Made by a program: the position numbers and the translations under genes. A DNA stretch of 58,099 nucleotides from Ectocarpus siliculosus (taxonomy: Eukaryota; Sar; Phaeophyceae; Ectocarpales; Ectocarpaceae), in contig FN648422.1 of the NCBI GenBank assembly GCA_000310025.1, positions 62,630 to 120,728 of the forward strand, written 5' to 3'. The notes below the pieces were generated by a model. That model had not been told where the DNA came from. It saw only the letters and a list, made by a program, of their open reading frames with translations, and did not search any database. Below, piece after piece: positions 46,459 to 58,010 of this stretch (position 1 is its first letter; every line of letters begins with the position of its first letter).

Positions 46459-47401
46459 CCAAGTAGCACCAGCTGTGACATGTGGCACCTGCCGGTCGTG
46501 AGGGTGAGGGTCTGCCACAAGTGTTCAAAAAATGTGGAGCATATCCAGCACATTCTTTCAGGTTTCCACCATTGCACCACATATACCAAAGTACTGGCTG
46601 TATACTTGGGAACTGCACCCCTTTGCACCCTCCATCCGAACAATTTGGAACACAGGCACGCAAGGGATCAGGGCGGTAGCGCCTTCCACAGGACTATCTC
46701 AGAAAATAGTAGTTCTCAGCATGGGATGTACTACACGCACGGGAGAAAAGTGTATCTATGTAAATAGTTTGGCTGCTGTAGAGCCCCAAAATGATCATGA
46801 AGGACGGGGCATTTCGGCAGGAGGCTGCCAAAATCCGCAGGGTTACCCCGTTCGAGGCTGTTGGCACGAACTCAACTTGAGCCGGAAAAAGGCGGGATAC
46901 CGTAGATGGAGCGCATTGGCCAAGAAAAAGAGGGGGGGCAAAACCTCGACAGCTCCCATGTATCGCCTCGCCGGCATCTATCTTCTAAATCGCACCAACG
47001 TATTTTGCATACCAGCCAGGAGGTTTGAGACCCGTTGGACACAAGCATACGTCTGGTTGACCTCATGACCGCCACGCAAATACAAATTACAGGCTGTACG
47101 AGGAGACCATAGTGACTTGACTGCATACGAATGGGTAGTCTTCTGTTTGTGTTTTTATTATTCCTTAATACAGACAGCCGTCGGACAAGAAAATGTCGTG
47201 CCGTCAGCTGCCTTTTGCATGGTGGTGGGTTTTGGGTGTTTTCGTGTCTTGTGTTTGCTTTGCGATTCCCAACAACTGCTGTCATTGACACCATGCGTGG
47301 TTGGCTGTGCCCTATATTGCACTCGCTCTGCTCGCATCTTTCTCCTTACTTCGTCTGCTATTATTTGTCCTCTCACTCGCCGTCTAATCTCTCGCCCTCA
47401 C

Positions 47402-47607
47402 CTCCAACCTCGAATTTGAATCACGTCGTCGATGAACTGGATTGCCGTATCTGCGCAGTCATTGGGGGTGTCGCACACCCCCGAGTACTCCCCCTCGTTG
47501 CACATAGTCGATCCCCAGCAGTTGAAGTCTCTGCAGGCAGCGGTGGCGCCGAAGCATAGCGCTGCCACTGCTGTCGTCAGAAGCGATTTGACCCTGGTGC
47601 CGCCCAT
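47402..47607 (-). CDS. First exon of a cysteine-rich secreted protein
   Basis: Starting at 47607 the frame gives a typical signal peptide (MGGTRVKSLLTTAVAALCFG, then ATAACR) followed by a mature part with six cysteines in about 35 residues (CRDFNCWGSTMCNEGE, then VCDTPNDCADTAI) and QFIDDVIQIRGW. The frame runs into GTGAGG at 47401, a good donor, in phase 2. The short mature region could be a small secreted or wall peptide domain. The phase and strand would allow splicing to the beta-helix gene (41812, phase 2), which lacks a signal peptide, but that would need a 5.6 kb intron. It may equally be a separate gene. I do not recognise the domain. Confidence 0.5.
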
Positions 47608-48508
47608 CGTGCGCAGATTTGGGGTATCGTTGTCGGCCTTTGTGACAGGATCGTGCTCAGGGTACACCTGTACACACACCGCACGTCTGTCTCTGCTGTG
47701 CGCGGATGCTGCTGTATATCTTTCTCTCTCGTCGCCTCAGAACGGCAGTCGAGGGTCTTCCCGGGTGAATGAGTGGGATGCGACAACCGACAAAACGGGG
47801 CGGGTTCCGCTCTCACAAACCTCAAACTGTAAAGAGCCGTTTGGGGCAGCTTGGGGAGAGACATAATCAACCCGGCCTCGCGGAAGCATATTCTAGCGAT
47901 TCTTAGATTCTTAGAACCTCCGATCTACGATCTACGATCTACGATAATACGCTATCTCCGAAATCTCCCAACCCGACAGACACGACAGCACGACAGACGA
48001 CAGACCAGTTAGTTGCACGTTGACTCGGAACGGGGTCTCGCCGCTTTCGTCCGCGTTGCTGCTGCAGCAGGGTGTGCGCGTGCATTTCCCGGCGTTCCGA
48101 TCGACCCAAGAGCAAGGATCGGGCCGTCCATGCCATCCACAACTGAACCGGTGGGCGTCCCCTCTGCTGCTTCAGCGAAAATTTTGGTAAGGAAAAGAGA
48201 GCACGAGGAACACCACGCCCGCGACCTGATGTGGTAATTATGTACATGTAGTGCCGCTCGCATAGGTAACGAGTTCCTAGGTCGGTAGACCCGAGTTGTG
48301 CCTTCCACAAACAAACCATTGCTTACCTGCTCTGGAAAGCCGACCACATGTATTGTAGAGGCTCAGTTCCCGTCCGTCCCAGGTTTTACGATAAAATGTG
48401 GCACATTCGTATATTGTGCGACTGCTGTGGACGTTGGGTACGGCGCGGTCAGTTTGGTACCTCTGTACAGCAGTACCAGCGTTTACCATCTGGTTTGCGC
48501 TACAGCTG
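47608..48508. other. No gene seen
   Basis: Presumed upstream region of the cysteine-rich secreted protein exon. No promoter motif stands out. A tandem of CGATCTA words occurs at 47920-47945. Confidence 0.4.
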
Positions 48509-48510
48509 TA

Positions 48511-49478
48511 GGTGGCCCGATATAGTGGCATATAGGGGCAAGACCAAATGATGCCCCTCGGTTCAGTGCCACTATTCGATATAGTGGCACTATTGCCACT
48601 ATTGCAATGTCAATACATAGTGGCATTATTACCACTATCGAATGAGAAGCTGCGAAGTTCACGACATCGACAGCGGTTCATTGTATCTACCCTCACATGC
48701 GCTGTTACATGCGGGTAATTTCGTGTATTGCTGCACTCCTCGTGGTTGAGCACTTGTGTGCAGCAGTTTCCGCATGAAACACATGAAATGACACTTGGTT
48801 ATCCAAGGGTCGCCGAGCCTTCTGCGGTCAAAACCTATTCATTTTTAAGTGCAGGCAGACCCCCGAAACCACGCCCAAACGTACTAAAATACTGTAGGAG
48901 GCACATCATATATGTTTTGTCCGGCGGGCTATGTAACATGGGGTTCAGAAGAAATGACAACTGAAGCAACAAAGCTTCTTCTTTTTCGCGGCGGCGCCAT
49001 CTCCGACAAGTCCCGAGTTGGGGGAGGCACGCTTAGGCTGATTCGAAGAGTCGGGTGTCTTTTGCTTCTTGGCGATGCACGGGTTGCAGACGCGGTGTAT
49101 TTCTCTGCCGCCCTCCTCCTCTGGTTCACCACACATACCATGAAGCCGGCCACCGCAGCCGAGCGACATGTGTGCCCGTCTTTCTCTCCCAGTGGTCGGT
49201 GTGGGAGTTTAGACAGTTCTAGGTCCGCGCAGGCTGGCATGATACGTGTGGCGCCCACTGCTGAGGGTGGTGCGGGCAGGTGTGGTCCAGCAGTAGTGGG
49301 GGCCCGCTGTTTGGAATTGCCACTATTGGGTGTGTGAGATGGCCAATATGCCACTATTGAGGGCCCCGTCCTCAACGGTGGGAAAGTGCCACAATGCCGG
49401 GTTGAGATTTTGCCAGGAGATTTTTATGCCACTGTATCGGGCATTTCTCTATTCAGGTTGCCACTATAAAGGGCCACC
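48511..49478 (-). mobile_element. DNA transposon with TA target duplication and the same type of zinc finger
   Basis: The ends are inverted repeats (GGTGGCCC, two differing bases, then TATAGTGGCA; 18 of 20 identical), flanked by TA at 48509-48510 and 49479-49480. Many TGCCACTAT/ATAGTGGCA words in both orientations lie next to both ends, as expected for transposase-binding subterminal repeats. The minus strand carries a Cys/His reading frame (next entry). No transposase domain was seen. Confidence 0.75.
48945..49240 (-). pseudogene. Transposon zinc-finger protein, frame-disrupted
   Basis: From an ATG at 49240 one frame gives MPACADLELSKLPHRPLG and then GHTCRS. Near 49170 the sensible reading moves to another frame: GCGGRLHGMCG, about ten acidic residues, REIHRVCNPCIAKKQK, and a basic end (AAAKKKK), with the stop at 48945. 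Put together, the Cys/His order matches the frame at 31968-32499 in the other transposon. The break suggests a decayed copy. Confidence 0.55.
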
Positions 49479-49480
49479 TA

Positions 49481-52400
49481 TGTACCTCTTTTCACGCGTG
49501 GGCCTTCTTGCCAGGAACGCGCGGTGTGGTGTTCGATCGTGGTCGTTACGTACTTCCGCCTCAATTTTCGGCAGCGGGCTAGCGACTTCTGGCACCAAGC
49601 TTCCGCTGCCGAGCATAAGGTAAGGCATGCTACAATACTGCTGTGCTGTTTAGGCTGGTCTACATATATATGTTCTCTGTACGCCTAGGTTCGTCAGACA
49701 TCCACGCCGGGAGGTGGCACAACCATGCATGTGTGCACTCTAGGACTATCCGAAAAGTCAAAGCTTTCGGTGGTCGCCAGCAAACATGTTGCTTTGTTAA
49801 AGGAGTGTTTGCTCAAGTTGGACGTTCTCGGTTTTCAGGAGCGCCCGTCAGGGTTGAACTGCTGCTCTGTTTTCGCTGGCCCTCATCGTGACGGTGCTGG
49901 GCGTGGATGCAGTTCACCCATGAAACCCTGGATCGGTCCACACCCCTTGAGGCAGCCTATCATCGAGCTTGACCAAAGATGCAGGCTTTGCCGATCTGGT
50001 TACACACGTACCCACGTTTCTGACGCTCGCTGTCCAACACCGCCGACCCGACCACAGGGTCTCTTCGTGAGCGTGGTAACCCTCATTTTGATCCTCTACG
50101 TGCTCTGCATAGTGGCGCCGATGAACGCAGGTGTGGTTCGTTGGATGTAGTCGATAGGCGGAAGTGGCACGACAGCCATACGGCGGTGTTCGCTTACCGG
50201 TATGTAGGACATGCAATGGACTTGTCCATCTGTGGGCTGTTTGATCGCCCTGGAAACGTACTCGCCTACGTACATAGTCTCCCGATATCGAGCGTACTCC
50301 GGAGGGACCCGCAGTATTTGTCGTGCAATCTCCCGGATGTCGAATACCAAAAAACGTCGTGATATATTTAGTTATATAAAAGTGCGTCATTCTGGACGGT
50401 CGGGTGGAATATGCCCCGGAGAACGTACCCCGCCCATCTCGCCTCCTCTCGGGGCGAAATTATTTTCATGAATTTATTTCATACGCCCAGGACATTCCGC
50501 AAGGTTTTAGCTGCCCGCCGCGACCCTTTGCGCAACCGAGACCAACACTGGTTCATTTTTGTGTTGTTCTACTGCCCTATTTGGCATATCTGCTGTTTTT
50601 GTTGTTGCACTGCTTGGTCATGCACCCCACCAGTGGCTGAGTGGGATACACACTGGCGTGGAGGTTCCAATGGGAGAAGAACATCAGGTCCTACTCGCGT
50701 ACGATAGCGTATCGATTGCGGTTCGTACTATCGCGAAACAACTGCAGTGCTGCTTTGTGAAATCGCGTACCGCAAGGAGCGACTACGACTACGGCGAGAG
50801 AACCCGTGCCGTCGTGTCTAAGTATGTGCGGTGGAGCGGGGCCTTCAAACCCTTGTGTACAGAAGTCCGCAACAAGGGACACCGGCAGGGAGGACCAGGC
50901 CTAGCGAGTCGCCTGGCCGTTGTTGTCTCTCTTGTGTTTTAGTCGCGGGTGTGAATGCCCGCAGAGCGGAGAACGAACGCTCTGTGCCGCAAACACATAC
51001 GCGTTTACCATAGGGAGAGCTCACACCTTGATCGCTGGCGTGTCTTGGCTACACCACGAGGGATCCCGAGGTTAGGTCATGCTTTTACTGCTGCAGTCGA
51101 GCCCGGCACGTTCATGAATCGCGAATATCTTGTGTGTACATGCATACGAGGAAAGTCGAATAGAGTACATGTGGTTTTTGTGGATTGGGAGCTGACTCGT
51201 GACTGCAATAGGCAGAAGTATCCAAAAACGAGATTCTACGAGCGAGGAGGATAGGAGATAACTTGTTACCGCGTAATTTGGGGTGGTGAAGTAGTTCGAA
51301 CGACTAGCTAGGTGGGGTACAGGCGGGCGCGCGAGTAGATGTCTCTCGTTCCCAGTAATGGTAACTTCGTTTTGTGGAAGGCGAGTTTTTTACCCGCAAC
51401 GCGTGTGCCAGGGACGGAGTTAGGTTGCAATCGACGGTACGCCCCTACTGTACCTATTCTGTCTTCAGGATTTGCACGCTGTGAGCTGCTCGCTTCTTCA
51501 GTCATTCTTGTGTGGTATTTGGTGCATCTGCGTGTGGCTTCAGCCATTTGCGTCGGCGGTTCGTGGATTGAGCACTGCCTACTCCTACGTATGTACAGCA
51601 GTATACCTCGCTACCGAAAGTTAAAGTTCCGTTCCTCTCCGTGAGAGATGAACAGTTTCATTCATGTTCAAAACTCCTGTCCTCTTGTTCTACGTATTAT
51701 GCGTATATACATCTTCCTTTTTGTGTATCCGTTTGTGCTCGTTTCTTTGGTGGATCAAAGAGAGTGAAGCACTAAGAAAGAGAGTCAGTTGGAGCATGCG
51801 ACCTACATTGTTTTGACCACACACTGTGTTCCGTTGTCGCACCTTCGTCCATTCATAGTCCACTTTTCGTTTCAAGAACCGTTTGTTTTCATTTATTTGT
51901 AAAGCTGAGGGGGGGGGGGCGTTTTCTGCGGCTTTCCCGAGATCACTCGGGTGCAGCAGCACAAAACAAAATGCTAGTGAACATGCTTGCTGTTCTCGCT
52001 CGCGTCTCACACACACACGTAGATATCTGACTGATATTTCAGCAATAAATCGCCACACAGAGGAACGTTGTTCGTCCTTCATTATTATATGTTTGTGGGC
52101 GGAAGACACGCTGAAGAAGAAGTGAATTGCTCCAGCGGAAGAATGCTCGTGGTCAGCAGTTTCATGTCTGTATGTCTGTTGAAGGTTTTCCCTCCTTCAA
52201 TCGAGCTGTGCCGACCGTCTTCGTGCTGAAATGAAGTCCATCGTAGGTACCAGCAGCGGCCGTCGGCTATTAAATGCAACATATCCATGTAATAAGTAAA
52301 ACGGTCCAGTTCGACCGTAGATAAATCATTTTTACCCCGAGGGCCGCCTAACCGGCCCTGATAAAACAAAATCAGCTTTCTTTTTTTTTTTCACTATATT

Positions 52401-53565
52401 TTCGGATCACTTTTTTTTCTCTGAGACGTTCCATGATTTTTCAAACACGCTGGTTAGAGGGCGGACACCAACAAACAGAGGTGGACTCCTACGTCTGATC
52501 CCTCCCTCATACCGGCGGCGGGGGACACGCCGATCAGCGAAGGTGCTGACACCTCCTCACACAGCTGGTTTCCTCGGACGGGATCAACACGCACACACCG
52601 TTAGACACCCCACTCTGGTGCAAGTGTATTCCACGCCAGAAAGGGCAACTCGACAAAGCTGAGGAAGGGACAGACGCCGGAGACCACCACGGGAGAGGGA
52701 GGGGAGCGTTCCCCACGCGGGGGACAGCACGCAACCCAAGCTCTGAGGTACACGACAGCCTGGTGCCTCGCTAGCTCTGGATCTGCGTGCCAACGTGCCT
52801 GTACTGCTGTCCTTGATACCTCTCGATTGCCGACCACGGCACGCCGCGTTTTGCCGAAGAGGGAAGGAAGAGAGAGAGAGAGATAGAGAGAGAGGTGAAA
52901 GGTCAGCTCACACGAGCTTTACTCGCTTTTTGCGGTGCCCTCTTCTCTTTAGCCGCACCAGCCGGCACCGGCCGGGGGGCAGCGGCACAGGTCTCTCACG
53001 CCAAGGGCTAGGCTAGGGCTTGGAGGGAGCCGCAAGGATGGAGCCAACTGATGTGCCGGGCGCCACAGGGGGCAGGGAAGAAGACGCGTTCGGCTTCCCA
53101 TCACGAAGACAGGCAAGTCAAGCCCTCCTGCCTACAATCTACCTCTGCTTTTGGCCTTTCGGTCTGGTACACACAGCAGCGGGATGGATATGACACCGGA
53201 ACGTGTGTGCTGTGACCCATAAGCCCGCACCCTTGTGCGAAATCAAACAGCGACTTGTGTCTCTCGTAAGCTCGACCGCAGCATCAGCTTGCGATTCTTG
53301 CGTTTAGGCTTGAGTTTCCTGACGCTCCGAAATTAGGTTGCTGCTGTCGACACACACGCCAGCAACGCCATCCCCATTCATGCATCCTCGTCCTGAGTGT
53401 ATACTAAAATGACGACATCATACGCCGTCTCTTTGTTGGCTGATTCCCGCACGTCAGTCGCAGTAGATTACGTAGGCAAATTCGTGTCCCCCGCGGGTTG
53501 AGATACAGCAGGGCAGCTTACCGCGGTATATTGGTTGCCTTGAATCTCCTTGCCTCGGCACACAG
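49481..53565. other. Gene-free stretch with microsatellite
   Basis: No supported exon. A GA-rich microsatellite lies at about 52868-52897. A short ATG frame at 53038 (MEPTDVPGATGGREEDAFGF, then PSRRQ) ends at a GCAAGT that could be a rare GC donor. It is kept only as a possibility for the gene at 53566-55539. Confidence 0.4.
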
Positions 53566-55539
53566 GCGTTTTTCATTATTCCGCCGCCGGGCCTTCAGGC
53601 GCGGCTATTGCAGTCCATGTATTGACCACCGCCGTCAAGTATTCGGTACGCCGCTGCGGCCAGAGCCTGCTGCTCCAAGTCTGTTTCTTCGCAAGCAACG
53701 AGCGGCAGAATGACCCTGTGGCAACGTTGTTAAGTTTGTGTCGGGAATCAGCAGTCCGCCAGACTTGCGTGTCAAGCGCTGCAAGCATGTCGTCGGGAAC
53801 GCGTTGTTCTGTCCGCTGTTGTGGCCAGCTAAGGGGGGCAGTTTCTCACACCTCCGGACCGACGACACGAGAGGATCAGGATGGATGAAAAGATACACAA
53901 ACTGCCGAAGTTTGCTACACAGATATTTTTCTTGAACGGTTCTCCCCCTCGTCTCTCTCTCTCTCCCCTCCCCCTGCTGTCCTCCCCCGCAAGTTTGATG
54001 AGAGAATAAGTATATTGAGACCAGGAAGAGGCTACAAAAGGCTCTCCACCAACCTTTTCCTCTTGCATGCATATATATTGTGTGGGCCGTCTCTTGTGTG
54101 TGGTACTCTGTAAATAGTGTTTTTTCCTGCTGGCAACAATCTCGCCCAACATCGCTCTCGAGCAGGGTTCAAGCAAGCCTTCCCACCGGCGGACCGTGTC
54201 ATCCCCGGTGGTTCACGACTTCCTTCGAGACAGCATCTACTCTTCTTCGGGCCCCTTTGGAGCACTCGGCGACTCGAGCAACGGTCTCTTTTCCCCCAGG
54301 TGTGGGCGTGTGATGCGTGATGGTGAACGGCTGTTATATAATAGTTACGTTTTGTCAGAATTTTTGGGTCCCTGTGTCCCCTTCCCACCATTGTAGTTAT
54401 TCCTAGTAATAGTATTGAATGTAACATCTGCCGGCTGATCTTTAGGGGTTGGGTTCCAGAGCTATAATGTGGCCTGGCGGGAGTCCTGCACTGCAGCGGT
54501 CCCGTCAACGAGTACATCTGCACCAATCGTGTGTGGTCCAGATCTCGGTCCGACTTTGTAACTGGCGCTCATCTGCGGAACATATCTACCATATCTATTG
54601 TGCTCCTGTACAAAGTACAAGTGAAATTCCTTCGGTGATTTTTGAGGGACGCTTCCGAATTTTCTTTGCATTGATTGCAACAGCAGTATAAGGTAGACTG
54701 CAGGTAGACTGCAGCAGCAGTGTAGCTGGCATACAGCAGTAGACGCGGAACAATCAAATATTATTATGGGGGGTGTTCGATTTAATAAATTGGTTTTTGG
54801 TTTTGGGCAGGCAATATAGAGTAAAGCAGTCGTCGAGCACGGGGAAAGAAAGAGAGAGATGGAGATTAGATGTCGTGCCTCGGGTGGGAACTGCGAGCCA
54901 TGATTGACGGATGGTATGAACCACTTGCGTGTTGAGGCATGCCCCTGTGACAAGATAACGGTTAAACCATACAAATACCTCCAAAATGTACTGTAGAATG
55001 CAACAGATACTTTTTCCCACTATAGTACATACCTGACGGGGCACTAAATAGTACAGCAGTGTAGTCGTTCATTCGCTCACGATGGCTTCGACCGCTGACA
55101 GTCGACCGACTCCACCCATTGTGGCATTCAACTGATCTTCCGACCAGGAAACCGAAATTGCCGAAAAATGGAGACGCAGTAGATTGCTTCTTGCGTTTGT
55201 CGCGCTCTCTCGAGTCATGCCTTGCCCACAGAGCAACGACCGCTCGATTGGCGTAACTTGCCGCCGAAAAGTTTTGGGTGAAACAGAAGGAAGTTACCTA
55301 TGGTCTGGGACGTCCGTGGTATCCACGTCTTCTAGTGCCAACCTCAAGGTCCAAATGTGTGCGCATAGTATACCGTAATAATCTTGCCGCTGACGGCGCC
55401 TCGCGTTCTTGTTTGCGCCCATCCGCGTGCCCCCCGTTTTCACCGCGAACGTTCCCAGATTGGCGGTCGGATCGAAAGGCCACCACAGGGAAAGTGCAAG
55501 TGGCGACTACCTGACCGTCTCTACCGAAGCTGGGGATAC
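53566..55539 (+). CDS. Possible internal exons of an unrecognised plus-strand gene
   Basis: Three segments have good acceptors and donors and chain without a phase conflict: 53566-53645 (VFHYSAAGPSGAAIAVHVLT), 54166-54299 (SSPVVHDFLRDSIYSSSGPF, then GALGDSSNGLFSP) and 55459-55539 (LAVGSKGHHRESASGDYLTV, then STEAGD). Phases are 1 into the first, then 0, then 2, then 2 out. The reading is Ser/Gly-rich with no recognisable domain. Neither a start nor a terminal exon is identified. The individual exons could be chance, and transcript data would decide. Confidence 0.3.
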
Positions 55540-57870
55540 GTGAGTTACTTGTCCACTCTCCACTCCAGTCTGTAATAGCTGCAGTCGGCGCTCTTAACGA
55601 GCGCCTTCCATCGGTTTGTAAATGATATGTGTGCATGATATTGGTACCACTACTGCTGTAGAGCGTGGTTGTCAGGCAAAATTTCCGTCACGTTTTATGG
55701 CAACATGGCAACCCCAACCGATAAGCACGACTTTTTTTTTTGTCGTGCTGGTGGTGGAGCGAGATCTGGTCCGTAATTTCTAATTTCTGTGGTGGTATGT
55801 TCATCTTTATCTATGAGATTGGCTTCGAAGCGAGACTCTCTCCATGATTTCCCTCCTGCATCCAGGACTTGCTTGGGTTCGCTTTCGCTTGTTTCTCGTC
55901 ATCGCTACGCATGTTGAGTATGTACTGCTGTAATGCTGTATGGTACTCGCCAATAGTTCGTCTGCGCTCAGCGGGCATGAATCGCAACGCAGGATTCCTT
56001 CCCACGTTGAAACTCCGCCTCGAAACCCTGGCACCCACATCCGGCCACTCCACCGTCGGTCCGGACGCGCGACTGGCGGTGCAGTCGCCTGTTGTGGGGA
56101 CCCGTCTCTCGAGGGGGAGTTTTAGGGTGGGGAGTAATCCTACAGCAGTCCGTTGCGCGTCGTGCGCCCGGAGCACAATTGTACTTGGAGGACGTGCGCA
56201 GCCCGGACGGCAGCTGAGTACATACATACAGATACTTCCCAGCAGTAGTACCGGTAGACCATGCTGTTTTTTCCTCAGGCGAAGATGTGCGTGCCCACGG
56301 CAGTCGTTTCCTCTTGCGCATGTTACATTTCTCTCTTTTTTTGTTTATTTGGTTTTCTTGTTGGGCCCTACTGGATGATAGGTCCGACCAGTCCGACGCT
56401 TGCGAGGCCACTTTTTTTTTCTGCGAACAGCTATTTCTATTTAGATGCCCCCGGAAAAGCTTGAGGAGGCGTGTGCCCGCGAAGGAAAAACACATGCTTT
56501 CGAGGGCGTGTAAAATGTGTTGGAGGCTGTCCATGAGTGCCTCCATTCGTGCACGATAGATATTTGGCCGTGTCCACAGCCATCACAGCAACGCAGCACT
56601 ACATTACAAGCCGACGCTTTTGCGCTCGAGTTTTTATCATCGAGGGATGTGTGACAAGTTGCTCCCGCGCAACTCGTGCTCATTCCGTGAAGATAGGGAT
56701 AGATGCAAGCGTTAGCGTTTGTTGTCTTATTGTCTTGTTGTCGGCATCCCCCCCCGACGAGACAAAGAGAGAGAGGCGTGATTGCTGCACTTGTGTCTGT
56801 ATCGAGAGAGAGAGAGAGAGAGAGCGAGAGCGAGGCTGTCTCCTACCTCCTACCGGTGTACCCGGTAACCGGGTGAGAGCAAGAGAGACGTTGACAACAG
56901 CAGTAAACGATTGTGAATTTTGGCCACTTTCACCTCCTTGCTAGATACCAAACAAGAGATGGGAATCCCCCCACTCTATTGTGGAGTTCGTTTTCCACCC
57001 CCCGATGTCGCTTTTTACGTCCACCAAGTCTTTGGCCTGTTTTTTTTTTTTTTATGATGGAAAAGGAACCAGTGGGCTAAGTAGAAGGTCGTGGTGCTTT
57101 TCCCGCACATTTCTTTCGTGGCGGCGTTCAATACTGTTACGTACATCGTTGTGCGCGAACTTCAGCGTTTACAGTCAAATACCGTAGCGGGCAGCGAACT
57201 GCTGCCAACAGTATATTACGAGCGACGCGGAGGCCTTACAAGTACATATATCTGGACGACCCGAAGTAATATTTCTATGATAGTATTAAGTCGCACTTTC
57301 TTTCCAGTCTGGTGTTGCCAGCGGCTAAGCGCTTGCCGCAAGATGTTCGATGACAAGACAAGCCTCTCGGGCCGTGTTTTCCCGCGCACAAAGCTTGTGC
57401 GCTACCTACTCGAGTTGACAGCAACAAAAACGTCCGCCGTCGACGCTTGGATACATGACAGTAGTGGCATCAGCACAAGCGGCAGTATGAGGCACCTTCG
57501 CACTGCTTGTAGGCACAACAGCCAGTGAGAGGCTCGCTCGCGTGTTTTCACGCCGCCGCAAGCGCATTCACGGCTTCCCCTGAGCCGCTTGACGGCTGAC
57601 CACACAGAGTGAAGCCATGCTCGCCTTCTCTGCCGGCAAGTCGTGCTCTTCCCTGCTGTACTTTCTCTCTATTCTCTCTCTCCCTGCTGTGCTGTGTCGA
57701 TAGCGGAGCGCGCGAACAAAGATGTCAGGAACCATTTCGGTTCGGTTTGTGGATCGGTATACGCCGCAGAGGGCATCTCTCATTTATGTCCAGTGTGCAT
57801 ACATAGATACCTTGTCCCGTGGCCTCGAAAAATTTCCCGTTTATGTGTTCTGTGCAAATACTGCATGTGA
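55540..57870. other. No supported gene, inverted repeat and GA microsatellite
   Basis: Apart from the inverted repeat at 55991-56146 and a GA array at about 56804-56828, nothing is supported. The long frame at 57091-57528 contains a good acceptor (TCTTTCCAG at 57307) but no recognisable protein. Confidence 0.4.
55991..56146. repeat. Imperfect inverted repeat
   Basis: GGATTCCTTCCCAC, GAAACTCC and CCTCGA on the left mirror GGATTACTCCCCAC, AAAACTCC and CCTCGA on the right. Arms are about 45 bases with a spacer of about 65. Both strands read a similar short peptide (LPTLKL), a result of the palindrome and not evidence of coding. Confidence 0.6.
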
Positions 57871-57871
57871 G

Positions 57872-57971
57872 ATGTCGCCGGGGAGCACCACTATGGAGAC
57901 CGTTCCGAAGAACAGAAAGGAAATCGCACCCGCCACTCGGGGGGTACACGACCCGGAACACATGCTGGAGC

Positions 57972-58005
<34 letters not shown>

Positions 58006-58010
58006 TCCTT
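57872..58010 (+). CDS. Possible truncated N-terminus at the window edge
   Basis: The ATG at 57872 opens MSPGSTTMETVPKNRKEIAP and then ATRGVHDPEHMLEH before running into a poly-C tract that would read as poly-Pro. The composition is compatible with a real N-terminus, but the following sequence is unreliable and no splice or homology support exists. Confidence 0.2.

Larger units (their letters stand above)
41813..47401. other. Repeat-rich stretch upstream of the beta-helix gene
   Basis: It holds a minus-strand frame from an ATG at 42118 (MVRAVAARGGMVPLPQDIG, Pro-rich after) that could be an N-terminal exon of the beta-helix gene, although no donor of the right phase is obvious. Beyond 42200 only repeats are supported (45134-46105, 45299-45556 and CAA microsatellites). 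A stretch near 43690-43790 resembles 15120-15200. Confidence 0.4.
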
